Position numbers and translations under genes: made by a program. Below the pieces are notes generated by a model. That model was given only the letters and a program-made list of their open reading frames with translations, did no database searches and was not told the origin of the DNA. Below, one piece after another: positions 18,217 through 28,177 of a stretch of DNA of 64,000 bases. Source of the DNA: Desulfomonilaceae bacterium (lineage in GTDB: Bacteria > Desulfobacterota > Desulfomonilia > Desulfomonilales > Desulfomonilaceae). The stretch's first letter is position 1. Every line of letters begins with the position of its first letter. The stretch is from assembly GCA_041662605.1 (NCBI GenBank), contig JBAZSD010000008.1:62001-126000 (forward strand). The letters run 5' to 3'.

Positions 18217-19923
18217 ATGCCTAGCCAGACACGCCACTTATCAAGAGATCGGGACTACCTGGACGTTTTTCAACAGGTAACCAAGGCTGTCTCGTCAGCG
18301 ACGAGTCTGGACGAGATCATTAATCTTGTTTTGACCAAAATGACTGAAACCTTGGTTGTCTCAGGCGCAACGATGTTTCTTCTCGATGAAGATTCTTCGC
18401 AGCTAACTCTTCGCGCATCTTGTGGACTGAGCGAGCGTTACTTAAACAAGGGACAGCTTGAATCTGAAAATAGTATCGCTGACGTTCTCCGGGGAGATCC
18501 TGCAGCCATCTACGATGTGGCGTCAGATCCGAGAATCAAATATAAGGTTGAATCTCAGAAAGAAGGCATCAAATCTCTACTTGCGGTTCCCATCTTCGTA
18601 TACGGCAAGGCGCTCGGGGCTTTGAAACTTCTCACCCGCGAGTTCCGGGAGTTCACTCCGGATGAAATCAAATTTGCCGTCTCCTTGGCTGAACATTGCG
18701 GAATAGCCATTCAACACTTTCAAGATATGGAGGCCCGCGACCGGCAGGTCCATTATCTGGAAGCCTTGCATGAAGTCAGCCAGATGGTCAATACAACTTT
18801 GGATGTCAAAACCATTCTGGATCGAATTGTGCTCAAGCTTCCCCGGATGATGGGTTTACAAGCCGCTACAGTGAGGCTTCTTGATGAAACCGGAAAGCAT
18901 TTGGTCCTGGTTGCATCTAGAGGTTTGTCCGAAAAATATCTCTCTCGAGGTTCCATAGATTCGGAAGAAGCTATCCAATTGGTTTTGGAGGGTAAGCCGG
19001 TTGCAATGGCGCATGTGACCACAGACCCTCGGATAAAATTTACGAAAGAGGCTAAAGAAGAAGGAATAGAGTCCATCTTGGCCGTACCCATCACTGCTAT
19101 GGGTGAAATCCTTGGCGTGCTTCGGCTTTTAAGTACTAGCGTCAGGGATTTTTCAGAAGAGGAAATCAATTTTGTGACCGCACTGTCCGAACAGAGTGGC
19201 ATAGCGATCAGAAACGCCATGCATTATGAACAGGTAAACAACCTGCTATATGCCATTGAGGGTGAGCGACGCTTTCTACAGCAGGTCGTAGATACGCTGG
19301 ACGTGCAACTGATGGCAGTAGATCTGAATAAAAACATCGTTCTGGTAAACACCAAATTCGAAGAGGCTCATCACCTGACAAAAGAATCATTGCTTGGGAA
19401 AAAATGTGAACGGCTGGAGAATCCCGACTGTGCTGAATCGTGTGACTACTGCATGTCATGCCCTTTGGAACAAGTCATAAAAACCAAGCACGCCGTAAAC
19501 TTTGCAACAAGAAGAGAATCCATTGATGGTATCTCTTCCTTTCTGGATGTGATTTTAGCGCCTATTTTGGATCAAGAGGGAGAAGTGGAGAATGTTATAG
19601 AAATTGTGAGGGATATCACCGTCCAGTGGCTACAAGAACAACAGACCCTGGAAACGGAAAAGATGAAAGGTGTGCTCGAAACGTCCGCAGCAGTCTCACA
19701 TGAATTAAACTCCCCAATTTTCGCAGCGCTTGGAACGGCGCAATTGATGAAACGCAGTTTCGACGATAAAGAGCGGCTTATCGAAGATATTGAGTTGATC
19801 ATTCGCAACCTGAAAAAAATCACCGATCTGACGGCGAAAATTGGACGGATCAGCAAGTACCAAACAAGGGATTACGTTGGAGATGAACGACTCCTTGATA
19901 TTCATGGATTGGAAGGTGAGTAA
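18217..19923 (+). CDS. GAF-GAF-PAS sensor with HisKA but no ATPase domain
   Basis: The 568-residue cytoplasmic protein has two GAF domains, at about 25-170 and 195-335. They resemble each other closely (both contain LLDE, L(S)E(R/K)YL and a run like SLLAVPI/SILAVPI), as if duplicated. A PAS domain follows at about 350-475 and carries a cysteine-rich loop (C-x7-C-x3-C-x2-C-x2-C near residues 400-420). A HisKA-like segment then has its histidine at residue 495 (SHELNSP). The protein ends about 70 residues later, so the HATPase_c domain is missing altogether. It cannot autophosphorylate alone. It may dimerise with another kinase or act as a phosphotransfer module. The reading frame is clean, so this looks like a natural end, not a sequencing frameshift. 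Confidence 0.82.
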   Translation: MPSQTRHLSRDRDYLDVFQQVTKAVSSATSLDEIINLVLTKMTETLVVSGATMFLLDEDSSQLTLRASCGLSERYLNKGQLESENSIADVLRGDPAAIYDVASDPRIKYKVESQKEGIKSLLAVPIFVYGKALGALKLLTREFREFTPDEIKFAVSLAEHCGIAIQHFQDMEARDRQVHYLEALHEVSQMVNTTLDVKTILDRIVLKLPRMMGLQAATVRLLDETGKHLVLVASRGLSEKYLSRGSIDSEEAIQLVLEGKPVAMAHVTTDPRIKFTKEAKEEGIESILAVPITAMGEILGVLRLLSTSVRDFSEEEINFVTALSEQSGIAIRNAMHYEQVNNLLYAIEGERRFLQQVVDTLDVQLMAVDLNKNIVLVNTKFEEAHHLTKESLLGKKCERLENPDCAESCDYCMSCPLEQVIKTKHAVNFATRRESIDGISSFLDVILAPILDQEGEVENVIEIVRDITVQWLQEQQTLETEKMKGVLETSAAVSHELNSPIFAALGTAQLMKRSFDDKERLIEDIELIIRNLKKITDLTAKIGRISKYQTRDYVGDERLLDIHGLEGE

Positions 19924-20073
19924 ATCTCAAGGCTCTAGATAGGGTTGGGGACACTAGGATTTTGACAGAGTATCTGACGCTGATCGAGATCGTCATGAGA
20001 TTGGAGATTTCATCAAGGGGTAAGTCAAATCTAGTTCATTCGAGAAGTTTCTAAATTCATACAGGAGGTGTAG

Positions 20074-21237
20074 ATGAATAGGAAAGTTTGGTTGATTCTC
20101 GGGGTGACCATTGTGGTCGCGTTTACCGCCGCAATTCTCCTGAGTGATCCCGCGCATGCGGGGAAACTAGAGGAGGCCATAGCGAAAACGCCCAAAGGAA
20201 CTGGGGTTGGAATGATTGACCCTCAAGCCACTCCTGGGTTCATGGGTATACCAGGAGCGCCACATTCATTTTTGTTATGGTACATTCTTTGGGGAATCTG
20301 GGTGGGATGGATCTTTTCTTCAGTAGGCGCTTTTGGTGGAATAATGGCGGGTGTCGGTCACATCACGGTGTTTGGGCTGGCCGACTATGGGAAATCTTTC
20401 AAAGATACGAATCCTACGTTAAACAAATTACTTACTGACTCAATACGAGTTTGTAATCAGTATCTCGTAGGTCTCTCAGCCCTTATATCATCTATCACCT
20501 ACTGGCGCATGGGACGACTTGTGATGCCTTTAGCCCTTTGTCTGGCGGGCGGTGGAGTCCTAGGCGCATATTTGATCCCGGTCTTAACCGCGGGGAAGAT
20601 TAACCTGAGTAGCTACATTGGTTATTTTGGATTAGTGGTCTTCGCTGTGGCTGGGGTGCTCTTCTACGAAACAACACCTGCCGGACAAGCCAGCCGTAAA
20701 CGAGCAAAAGCGGCGGCTAAAGCGTTTGAAGATGCGAATATTCACAAAAGTAAAGGCGGCGCTTCATCTGGAAATGAAGGGGTTCAGGTAAAGAGTTGGG
20801 GATTTTCAAAAATAGTTTTCACTTTTTACGGTATCGAATTTTCCTTCAATCCAGTGTGGCCAGTTGTAGGCGGCTTTGTAATAGCCGCCATTTCGGCTTT
20901 TATTGGAGTAGGCGGTGGGTTCCTCTATGTTCCGTTTTTGACATCAGTCGTCCGACTTCCCATGTTTATTGTCGCAGGCACATCTGCTCTTGCAGTTCTC
21001 GTAAGCATGATTACGTCTATTTTCACTTACATGTTTGTAAAAAGTGTCCCCATTGACTTCGCTCTCGTTGGTTCTGAACTGATTGGGATATTTGTCGGTT
21101 CGATATTGGGACCAGCCACTTCTAAATACATCCCTGAAGTGTGGTTGAAAAGATTGTTCGTGGTCTTGGCTCTGTACGTCGGGATCGGTTACACTACCAA
21201 AGGTTTTCTTGGATATTCAGTTTTCCCGGGGATGTAG
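20074..21237 (+). CDS. TauE/SafE-family (TSUP) anion permease
   Basis: The 387-residue membrane protein has about eight to nine hydrophobic segments in two halves with similar glycine-rich openings (VGAFGGIMAGVGH; FIGVGGGFLYVPF), as in the TSUP family of sulfite, sulfonate and organic-anion transporters. The N-terminal 30 residues form a cleavable-looking signal or an extra helix. A charged loop of about 50 residues (rich in K, A and G) separates the halves. AGGAGGTG precedes the ATG. In sulfate-reducing relatives such permeases often sit by sulfur-oxyanion genes, which suits a link with the molybdenum enzyme upstream; the substrate itself is not shown. Confidence 0.85.
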   Translation: MNRKVWLILGVTIVVAFTAAILLSDPAHAGKLEEAIAKTPKGTGVGMIDPQATPGFMGIPGAPHSFLLWYILWGIWVGWIFSSVGAFGGIMAGVGHITVFGLADYGKSFKDTNPTLNKLLTDSIRVCNQYLVGLSALISSITYWRMGRLVMPLALCLAGGGVLGAYLIPVLTAGKINLSSYIGYFGLVVFAVAGVLFYETTPAGQASRKRAKAAAKAFEDANIHKSKGGASSGNEGVQVKSWGFSKIVFTFYGIEFSFNPVWPVVGGFVIAAISAFIGVGGGFLYVPFLTSVVRLPMFIVAGTSALAVLVSMITSIFTYMFVKSVPIDFALVGSELIGIFVGSILGPATSKYIPEVWLKRLFVVLALYVGIGYTTKGFLGYSVFPGM

Positions 21238-21263
21238 GGTATTCCATGGTTAGTATTTCTTGA

Positions 21264-21302
21264 TGTCATCGGGGCAATTCGCTTGAGCGAGCCCCGATGA
21301 CA
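21264..21302 (+). terminator. Strong hairpin after the TauE-type permease gene
   Basis: TGTCATCGGGGC pairs perfectly with GCCCCGATGACA (12 bp), and the loop contains a further perfect 4-bp stem TCGC/GCGA around TTGA. It starts 26 bases after the permease stop. There is no immediate U tract (a T run comes about 16 bases later), so it may be a terminator or an RNA-stabilising 3' end. Confidence 0.55.
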
Positions 21303-21344
21303 ATCGCCTAAAGTAACTTTTTCATATATTCTTATGAAACACTC

Positions 21345-21926
21345 ATGAATCAAGTTTTTCTTTCCGCAGATTCTTTTATTATTTCGTTCTACAGATTAAC
21401 CGGATATGCGCTGATAGATTTTTTTGTAGGAACGTTTGTACTTGCGTTCATCTCGGTTGTCATAGGGGAGCTTACCATCTCAGTGGCCTTCCTTTTGACA
21501 CGGAAGAGCGTTGAACATATGCAGGACCAGATGGTCAGCTACCAGAATTTGTCTATTGACGCCTTGGCTGCCAAAGACAAGGAATCGTATTCAGCGGCCA
21601 ACAAACTTGCCAATGACGCTTTTGGGAGAACTTTCTTTATGCAGATCGGTCTCTCTGCTGCCCGTATCTGGCCTACTTTTTTCGCTGTCGCATGGATGAA
21701 TACGAGATTTAGTGATGTTGATTTTCCAATTCCGTTGACCGGATGGACTATTGGGTTCATTCCGATTTTTATAGCGCTTTATGTGGGCGCTTACTTTGTT
21801 TTCAAGCCAGTAAGGAATAGAATTCCCTATTTCAAAAAAGTGAACAAAATTTTAGACCATTACAAAGAAAAAAACAGAAGCATGAAGAGTTTCGCAGATC
21901 TCGCGCAGAAAACCAAAAAGCTTTAA
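21345..21926 (+). CDS. Three-helix membrane protein, possibly DUF106/EMC3-like
   Basis: The 193-residue protein has a hydrophobic segment at about 20-50, a helical charged stretch (about 55-95, with YSAANKLANDAFGRTFF), then two hydrophobic segments at about 100-118 and 130-155 and a basic tail. One helix, a cytoplasmic coiled region and two more helices is the layout of the DUF106/EMC3/TMCO1 branch of the YidC/Oxa1 superfamily, but the match is only by architecture. The preceding hairpin separates it from the permease gene. Confidence 0.5.
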   Translation: MNQVFLSADSFIISFYRLTGYALIDFFVGTFVLAFISVVIGELTISVAFLLTRKSVEHMQDQMVSYQNLSIDALAAKDKESYSAANKLANDAFGRTFFMQIGLSAARIWPTFFAVAWMNTRFSDVDFPIPLTGWTIGFIPIFIALYVGAYFVFKPVRNRIPYFKKVNKILDHYKEKNRSMKSFADLAQKTKKL

Positions 21927-22072
21927 TTAAACCGGTTTTTTAGAATTCATTTCACAAAATAGAGGATCCAATTTTTTGACCTATAAATAGGTAAAATGGC
22001 AACGTTTGGGTTGCGCTCAAATTTTAAATTGAAATTGGATCAACCATAAACGTTGTTGCAGGGGGAATCAGC

Positions 22073-22492
22073 ATGCGCTGCGACATCTGCGAAAGGTGTG
22101 GCAAGTGTGTTGAAGTGTGCCGTGATCGCCTTGGAGTTTCCGCTATTCGTTTCTTTCACGCCGGTGAAAGTTCATTGATCTTAAAAGACTATGTTCACGG
22201 ACTCCCGAAATGTATAGGTTGTGGTTCCTGTGTGAACATTTGTCCTACAGGAGCGTTACAACTTGAAGATAGGGATGGAGAACGGGTACTGCTGATGAGT
22301 GGGACGGTCATTAACCGGATTAAACTTGAGAAATGCGAAGGCTGTGGCGCTGATTATGTTACCAAAGTCATGGTGCGTCATGTTGAAAAACTTATCAACG
22401 CTACTGAAGACTCCTTTGAACAAAGACTTTGTCCGGAATGCAAAAGGATAGCGCAAGCGTCTAGAATGGCTGGAACTGTCCCCGATTTTTAG
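22073..22492 (+). CDS. 4Fe-4S ferredoxin-type protein with C-terminal cysteine pairs
   Basis: The 139-residue protein has two 4Fe-4S binding motifs: CERCGKCVEVCRD at about 6-17 and CIGCGSCVNICPTG at about 47-60. CEGCGADYVT near 90 and CPECKR near 122 then form a second pair of CxxC sites, probably for zinc or another cluster. The layout resembles small electron-transfer subunits of NADH-type or hydrogenase/formate complexes. It is the only Fe-S partner near the cytoplasmic molybdenum enzyme (4 kb away) and could carry its electrons, though they are not in one tight operon. The ribosome site is GGGGGAA. Confidence 0.8.
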   Translation: MRCDICERCGKCVEVCRDRLGVSAIRFFHAGESSLILKDYVHGLPKCIGCGSCVNICPTGALQLEDRDGERVLLMSGTVINRIKLEKCEGCGADYVTKVMVRHVEKLINATEDSFEQRLCPECKRIAQASRMAGTVPDF

Positions 22493-23392
22493 AGTTGTTT
22501 CCGAAACCCTTATATAAACAGAAGGAAAATTATAGAGAATAAGGCCCTGTATTTTATCAGATTTTAGTGGGCTTCTTCTATTCAAGCCTTAGGACCGCAT
22601 GGTTGAAGACAGTCCTCATTTCTCGGCTGAACAATTCAAACTAGCTACAAACGTCTCGAGCGACGGAACCGAAATTTTAACCTAATTCACTAATCCTTGT
22701 TCAGTTTCCATCAATTTTCTGGACCTTAGCGAAAACATTACGGCATGGGCGATAATCGGTCTCTCATGCCGTGTTATTCTCTTTCCTCGATAAACATAAG
22801 TGAGCGGCCTTGTCTGTATGCCTTATCGCTATTATTTCGTTAAGCCTGGCCGTAGCGACCTGTGTCTTCGCTAAAAAGAATCAGACGCTACGAGTCAGGA
22901 ACAATTGCAACCTAACCAAAATGATTCTCTTTTTGATTTCCACCCGCGAGATTCTTTCACCTGGCCGGTATAAAATATTAAGCGCCTCATCATGACCCGT
23001 AGAAAGAGTCAGGTTCGACTTTCCAGACTGAGTGGGAGTAACACGCTACCGGGCTCGCACAACCAAGGATCGGGCGCCTCAACGGGGGCCATTCTGTGCC
23101 AGATAGTGAACTCTCTTGACCCGGATAATCATAAGAAAATGAGATCGTATTTGAAAGAAAAGGCTAATGTTGTGGTCTGACGAGGATTGGGACTGGGTTG
23201 AAAGGTCTCTTCAGCGATACAAGGATACTCGTTAATTTGTAAGATACTCTGGAGCCAAATAGGGAATTAAACAATGTCCGAAAATAGAGACCGTCCGCTC
23301 TTTTCTGGGAGCTGTAAGTCTTATCGGTGGTTCTTACAGGAACCGTGATTTGGATATTTGTTTTGAGGAATATTTTCAGAAGGAAGTGACCT
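22493..23392. other. 900-base stretch with no confident gene
   Basis: No gene is called. Two short plus-strand frames (22810-22995, TTG start, hydrophobic N-terminus; 22992-23180) overlap by a stop/start but match nothing I know. A hairpin at 22740-22772 (ACGGCATG paired with CATGCCGT) is followed by GTTATTCTCTTT and could be a terminator. The stretch marks the border between the redox block and the G+C-richer RND genes. Confidence 0.4.
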
Positions 23393-26300
23393 GTGTGGAT
23401 TGTTCAACTTGCGCTACGCCGACCCTACACTTTTCTGGTAGCGGCGCTTGTGCTTTTGTTGCTGACGCCGTTCGTTCTGCTTCGGACGCCGACTGACATC
23501 TTTCCCGGTATCAATATCCCCGTCGTCAGTGTGGTATGGGTTTACAATGGCCTGAACGCCAAGGAGGTGGAGGAGCGCATCGTCTACAACCATGAGCGTA
23601 TGATCAGCACACTCGTCAACGACATCGAACACATTGAGTCCACCTCCTACAACGGTGTTGGAGTGATCAAGGTGTTCCTCCAGCCCGGCGCCTCGGTTCC
23701 CGGTGGGGTGGCACAGATCACGGCAACTGGGCAGGCTATTCTGCGTCTCCTTCCGCCCGGCATGACTCCGCCCTTTATCATCAGCTACAATGCCAACGCG
23801 ATTCCGATCCTTCAGTACAGCTTGGCAAGCATGAAATTCTCTGAGCAAGAGTTGCAGGACTTTGCGATGAATCGTGTACGGGTCGGCCTTTCGACGGTAC
23901 GTGGAGCCTCGGTGCCGTTTCCGGCCGGCGGAAAGGCGCGGGTTGTGGCCGTAGATATCGATCTGGCGGCCCTCCAGACAAAGAACCTGGCCCCCCAAGA
24001 TGTCGTCGACGCTTTCAATGCTCAGAACTTCATTCTCCCCGGAGGTACCGCAAAAATCGGCGAGACTGAGTACAACGTTACATTGAATAGCAGCCCTACG
24101 GTGATCGCAGCACTGAACGATTTGCCCATCAAGACCATTAACGGCGCCGTGATTCGCGTAGGAGATGTGGCCCAAGTGCATGACGGGTATCAACCCCAGC
24201 AAAATGTGGTGCGCTTGGACGGCGTGCGCGGGGTGCTGCTCACCATCCTTAAAAGCGGATTGGCGTCGACCCTCAGTGTTGTAGACGACGTGAAAAAGGT
24301 GATGCCGCGAATTCTAAGCGGCCTCCCCCCCGAGCTGGAGGCAAAAGAATTTGCAGATCAATCGCTTTTTGTTCGCGCCGCCGTAAGCGGAGTGGTGAAG
24401 GAAGGAGCTATCGCAGCACTTCTGACGGCGCTAATGATTCTGCTCTTCCTCGGCTCCTGGCGCAGTACCTTCATCGTCGCCCTCTCGATTCCACTTTCGG
24501 TTCTGAGTTCTCTTGCCTTACTTAGCGCTATTGGCGAAACCATTAACCTCATGACTCTTGGCGGACTTGCGTTGGCCGTTGGCATACTGGTGGACGACGC
24601 TACGGTTGAGATCGAAAACGTTCACCGTCAGATGGCCCTGGGCAAGCCCAACGTACAGGCAATTCTTGATGGGGCGCAGGAAATTGCTTTGCCGGCGTTC
24701 GTTTCGACCCTTTGTATCTGTATTGTGTTTGTGCCGATTTTTTTCCTCACCGGAGTCGCACACTATCTCTTCGTGCCCCTGGCCGAAGCAGTCGTATTCG
24801 CCATGCTGGCAAGCTACGTGCTCTCTCGAACCCTGGTTCCAACCCTGGTTATGTGGTTTTACCATAACATCAAGTATCGGGGCCATGCGGCCTCCGACCT
24901 AGAAGCGGTTGGTTGGTGGCTACGCCCTTTTTCGGCCCTCCAAATCCGTTTTGAGAGCGGCTTCGTCCGATTCCGGGAAGGCTACCGTCGGCTTCTGGCC
25001 ACAGCGTTATCGCACCGCACCGCTTTTGTGATTTTCTTCTTGGCGTTTTGCGTCGGCACTTGGCTGCTCATCCCGCAGCTCGGCCAGGACTTTTTTCCGT
25101 CGGTCGACGCTGGCCAATTTAGACTGCACGTTCGCGCCCCAGGCGGTACGCGCATTGAAGAGACCACCAGGCTCGTAGACCGGGTCGAGATCGCTATTCG
25201 TGAGGACATCCCACTCGAGGAACTCGGCGGCATACTCGATAACATTGGCATTCCAAGCGGGGGCATTCCTCTCACCTACATTGACAATGGTCTCACCGGA
25301 ACCAGAGACGCGGACATTCTCGTTTCACTAAAACAAGGCCACCAGCCTACTGAAGGTTACGTACGGCGTCTACGCACTCGACTCAACCGCGACTTTCCTG
25401 GGACGACCTTTTATTTCCTGCCCGCCGATATCGTAAATCAAACGATCAATTTCGGGCTGCCAGCCCCTTTCGATATCCAGATCGTGGGCCGGGATCGCGA
25501 TAAAAGCCGGGGCGTAGCGGCAAGCCTCGTTGAAAAATTCCGGCGAGTGCCTGGGATTGTGGACGTGCGCTTGCAACAGCCCTCCGACCAGAGCGGACTC
25601 CATCTTGCTGTAGACCGTATCAAAGCCTCACAAATTGGCCTTACCGAGCGCGATGTAGCCAACTCCGTGCTCCTGAGCCTGAGCGGCAGCAGTCAGGTGC
25701 AGCCCAATTACTGGCTCAACCCAAAAAACGGCGTCCAATATCCCGTCAACATCAGGGTACCAGAGTATCAGATAGATTCACTCATGGCGCTCAACGCGAT
25801 CCCGGTGAGCGCCAACCAACCAGGTCAAAATAACGCCCAGATTCTCGCCAACCTCACCTCCGTCCAGCGCACCAACGACTCACCCATCTATTCCCACTAC
25901 AACGTGACGCCAGTAATCGATGTGTTCGGCGGTGTGAGTGGTCGCGACCTAGGCGGGGCGTTAAAAGACATTACCCCTCTTATCGAAGAGGCAAAAAAGG
26001 AGTTGCCGAAGGGGAGCTTCATCATGCTGCGCGGTCAAGCGAACACCATGCACTCGAGCTTCGTTGGACTCGGCATCGGACTGTTGATGGCCGTAGCCCT
26101 CATCTACCTGTTACTAGTCGTAAATTTCCAGAACTGGCTGGACCCTTTCATCATCATCACCGCCCTACCCGGCGCCCTGGCTGGTGTGGTTTGGGGACTC
26201 TATCTCACGCTCACCACACTGAGCGTCCCCGCACTGATGGGCGCTATCATGAGCCTGGGAGTTGCGACCTCGAACTCTATTCTGGTGGTGACTTTTGCGC

Positions 26301-26599
26301 GCAACAACCTCCAGCAGGGCCACGACCCGCTGACCTCAGCCTTGGAGGCTGGCGTCGGCCGGGTACGCCCCGTGCTCATGACGGCCCTTGCGATGATTAT
26401 TGGCATACTCCCAATGTCGCTCGCTCTGGGGGAAGGCGGCGAGCAGAACGCTCCGCTCGGTATCGCAGTGATCGGCGGCTTGTTCCTTGCCACCGTGGCT
26501 ACGCTGTTTTTCGTGCCCGTGGTGTTCAGCCTGCTACACAAGCGCACGCCGGTCACTCCGCAACTTGATGAGTTCAGTTCAACCAAAACAAATAATTGA
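23393..26599 (+). CDS. RND efflux permease (AcrB/HAE family)
   Basis: The 1068-residue inner-membrane pump has twelve predicted helices and two large periplasmic loops. The proton-relay aspartate pair is visible in GILVDDATVEIENVHR (helix 4), and the second-half helix-10 region (MGAIMSLGVATSNSILVV) is normal for the family. GTG start with AAGGAAG in front. It exports drugs, dyes or other hydrophobic or anionic compounds by proton antiport with the adaptor encoded next; no outer-membrane channel is in the pair. Its G+C content and codon choice are visibly higher than in genes on either side (57-60% in sampled lines against about 47% in mfd), which suggests transfer. Confidence 0.93.
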   Translation: MWIVQLALRRPYTFLVAALVLLLLTPFVLLRTPTDIFPGINIPVVSVVWVYNGLNAKEVEERIVYNHERMISTLVNDIEHIESTSYNGVGVIKVFLQPGASVPGGVAQITATGQAILRLLPPGMTPPFIISYNANAIPILQYSLASMKFSEQELQDFAMNRVRVGLSTVRGASVPFPAGGKARVVAVDIDLAALQTKNLAPQDVVDAFNAQNFILPGGTAKIGETEYNVTLNSSPTVIAALNDLPIKTINGAVIRVGDVAQVHDGYQPQQNVVRLDGVRGVLLTILKSGLASTLSVVDDVKKVMPRILSGLPPELEAKEFADQSLFVRAAVSGVVKEGAIAALLTALMILLFLGSWRSTFIVALSIPLSVLSSLALLSAIGETINLMTLGGLALAVGILVDDATVEIENVHRQMALGKPNVQAILDGAQEIALPAFVSTLCICIVFVPIFFLTGVAHYLFVPLAEAVVFAMLASYVLSRTLVPTLVMWFYHNIKYRGHAASDLEAVGWWLRPFSALQIRFESGFVRFREGYRRLLATALSHRTAFVIFFLAFCVGTWLLIPQLGQDFFPSVDAGQFRLHVRAPGGTRIEETTRLVDRVEIAIREDIPLEELGGILDNIGIPSGGIPLTYIDNGLTGTRDADILVSLKQGHQPTEGYVRRLRTRLNRDFPGTTFYFLPADIVNQTINFGLPAPFDIQIVGRDRDKSRGVAASLVEKFRRVPGIVDVRLQQPSDQSGLHLAVDRIKASQIGLTERDVANSVLLSLSGSSQVQPNYWLNPKNGVQYPVNIRVPEYQIDSLMALNAIPVSANQPGQNNAQILANLTSVQRTNDSPIYSHYNVTPVIDVFGGVSGRDLGGALKDITPLIEEAKKELPKGSFIMLRGQANTMHSSFVGLGIGLLMAVALIYLLLVVNFQNWLDPFIIITALPGALAGVVWGLYLTLTTLSVPALMGAIMSLGVATSNSILVVTFARNNLQQGHDPLTSALEAGVGRVRPVLMTALAMIIGILPMSLALGEGGEQNAPLGIAVIGGLFLATVATLFFVPVVFSLLHKRTPVTPQLDEFSSTKTNN

Positions 26600-26612
26600 T
26601 TCAGGTGTTGCC

Positions 26613-27818
26613 ATGCATTTAAAGCAAAATGATCCGAGAGAATTACTAGAAACCTCGGAGCCGAAAACGGTGATCCAAAGATCTCAGGTCAAGTTCACGG
26701 TCCTGATAGCAGCCGTTTTAGTAATGATCGTCACTGTCGTGGGCGCCGGACTTATACCGCGGTTTCGCCATCAAACCGAGTTACGCGCTGAGACGCTCGC
26801 ACTTTCCGTTCCTGCTGTAACCGTCGTGACGCCAAAGCCGGGCCAACCCGTATCGGGCCTTTATCTGCCCGCTGAAATCAAGCCCTGGGTCGAAGCGCCG
26901 ATTTATGCTCGCGCTAACGGCTACCTCAAACATCGGCTTGTAGACATCGGTTCTCACGTCGTTGCCGGGCAGCTTTTGGCCGAAATCGACACGCCCGAAC
27001 TTGACCAGGAGTTAGAGCGCGCACGGGCCCAAGAGGCACAGGCTGAAGCAACCCATGAGCTTGCCAAAATCACTTCAGCTCGCTGGACCGGTCTCTTGAA
27101 GACGGCCGCTGTGAGCGGTCAGGAAAACGACGAGAAACACGCGGATCTAAAGCTCAAGGCCGCCACTATCGAGTCGGCCCGCGCGGAGGTACGCCGACTG
27201 GAGCGGCTCCAGTCTTTTACCCACTTAACGGCTCCTTTTGCCGGTACCATAACTGTTCGCAATATCGATTCGGGCGATCTCATAGTAGCGGGTGGGGGCA
27301 AGGAACTCTTCCATTTGGCGCAAACGCAGAAGCTCCGGGTGGTCGTACGGGTCCCCCAGGCGATGGCTCGGAGCGTCCGTACGGGCCAGATCGCTGAAAT
27401 GAGTATTCCCGAGTTTCCTGGCCGGGTGTATCCGGCAAAGGTCATCCATACTGCGGGTGTGATAGCTGACGATTCGAGGACACTCCTCGTGGAACTCGAG
27501 GTGGACAATCCGAAAGAAGAAATTCTTGCCGGAAGCTATGCCCAGATAAGATTCTCGGGGGCGAAAATGGAGGCCGCATTGACGGCTCCGGCCAATTCAG
27601 TTTTGTTCCGCTCGGAAGGACCCCAGATTGCCGTCGTACAGGAGGACAGCAAGGTCGAGTTGCGCACCGTGAAGCTAGGGCGCGACTTTGGTCAGACAAT
27701 TGAGATACTTACGGGTATAGATGCGAAAGACCGTGTTATCGTGAACCCCGCCGAGTCCCTCATAAGCGGGAACACAGTGTCTATAAGGGAAACGGCCAAA
27801 ACGAATAATGGCCACTGA
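26613..27818 (+). CDS. RND membrane-fusion (adaptor) protein
   Basis: The 401-residue periplasmic adaptor has one N-terminal anchor helix (about 27-48). Lipoyl-like halves follow (YLPAEIKPWVEAPIYARANG; LTAPFAGTI), flanking a helical hairpin of about 60 residues, then beta-barrel and membrane-proximal domains. It joins the pump upstream to an outer-membrane channel. The ATG at 26613 lies 13 bases after the pump stop; an open frame reaching back to 26487 overlaps the pump and is not the likely start. It shares the high G+C of the pump gene. Confidence 0.9.
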   Translation: MHLKQNDPRELLETSEPKTVIQRSQVKFTVLIAAVLVMIVTVVGAGLIPRFRHQTELRAETLALSVPAVTVVTPKPGQPVSGLYLPAEIKPWVEAPIYARANGYLKHRLVDIGSHVVAGQLLAEIDTPELDQELERARAQEAQAEATHELAKITSARWTGLLKTAAVSGQENDEKHADLKLKAATIESARAEVRRLERLQSFTHLTAPFAGTITVRNIDSGDLIVAGGGKELFHLAQTQKLRVVVRVPQAMARSVRTGQIAEMSIPEFPGRVYPAKVIHTAGVIADDSRTLLVELEVDNPKEEILAGSYAQIRFSGAKMEAALTAPANSVLFRSEGPQIAVVQEDSKVELRTVKLGRDFGQTIEILTGIDAKDRVIVNPAESLISGNTVSIRETAKTNNGH

Positions 27819-27843
27819 AGATTAGCCCACATTCTCCTCACTT

Positions 27844-28040
27844 CTTAGCGAAAACTTGAGGGATCACATAATCATGGGTCTGATACCAATGGCTCTCAAC
27901 ATTGAAGAAGGCGGTGACACATGCTCCAGCCCATGGCAGCGGGAGCCATAGGAGGCCTGATCATGTTGATTCCAGTGGCGCTGTTTCTGATGCCTTGTGT
28001 CTACTTGATTTTTACTCGGGAAAGAAAAGCTGCGAGTTGA
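27844..28040 (+). pseudogene. 3' remnant of a second RND pump gene
   Basis: Frame from 27844 reads ...IIMGLIPMAL-x4-EGGD, the end of RND helix 11. A one-register shift then continues from 27921 as LQPMAAGAIGGLIMLIPVAL followed by FLMPCVYLIF and a basic end with TGA at 28038-28040. Together these match the last 60 residues of an RND permease broken by one frameshift. The intact pump ends 1.2 kb upstream and has a different sequence here, so this is not a repeat of it. Only the 3' end remains. Confidence 0.6.
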
Positions 28041-28177
28041 CAGAAGGCGGCCTACTCGTTCGGAAAATATATCAATGCTGCGTAAAACAAAGCCGGTTTT
28101 AGGTGCTCGTTGCTTCTCATGATCCGACATCCTGACAAATTTTAGCCACATATGGTGAAATAGCGAATTTCCCCAAT

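Noticed and set aside
22810..23180. Two overlapping small frames between the ferredoxin and the RND gene
   Set aside because: TTG start, no ribosome site, no family match; only the stop/start overlap is gene-like.
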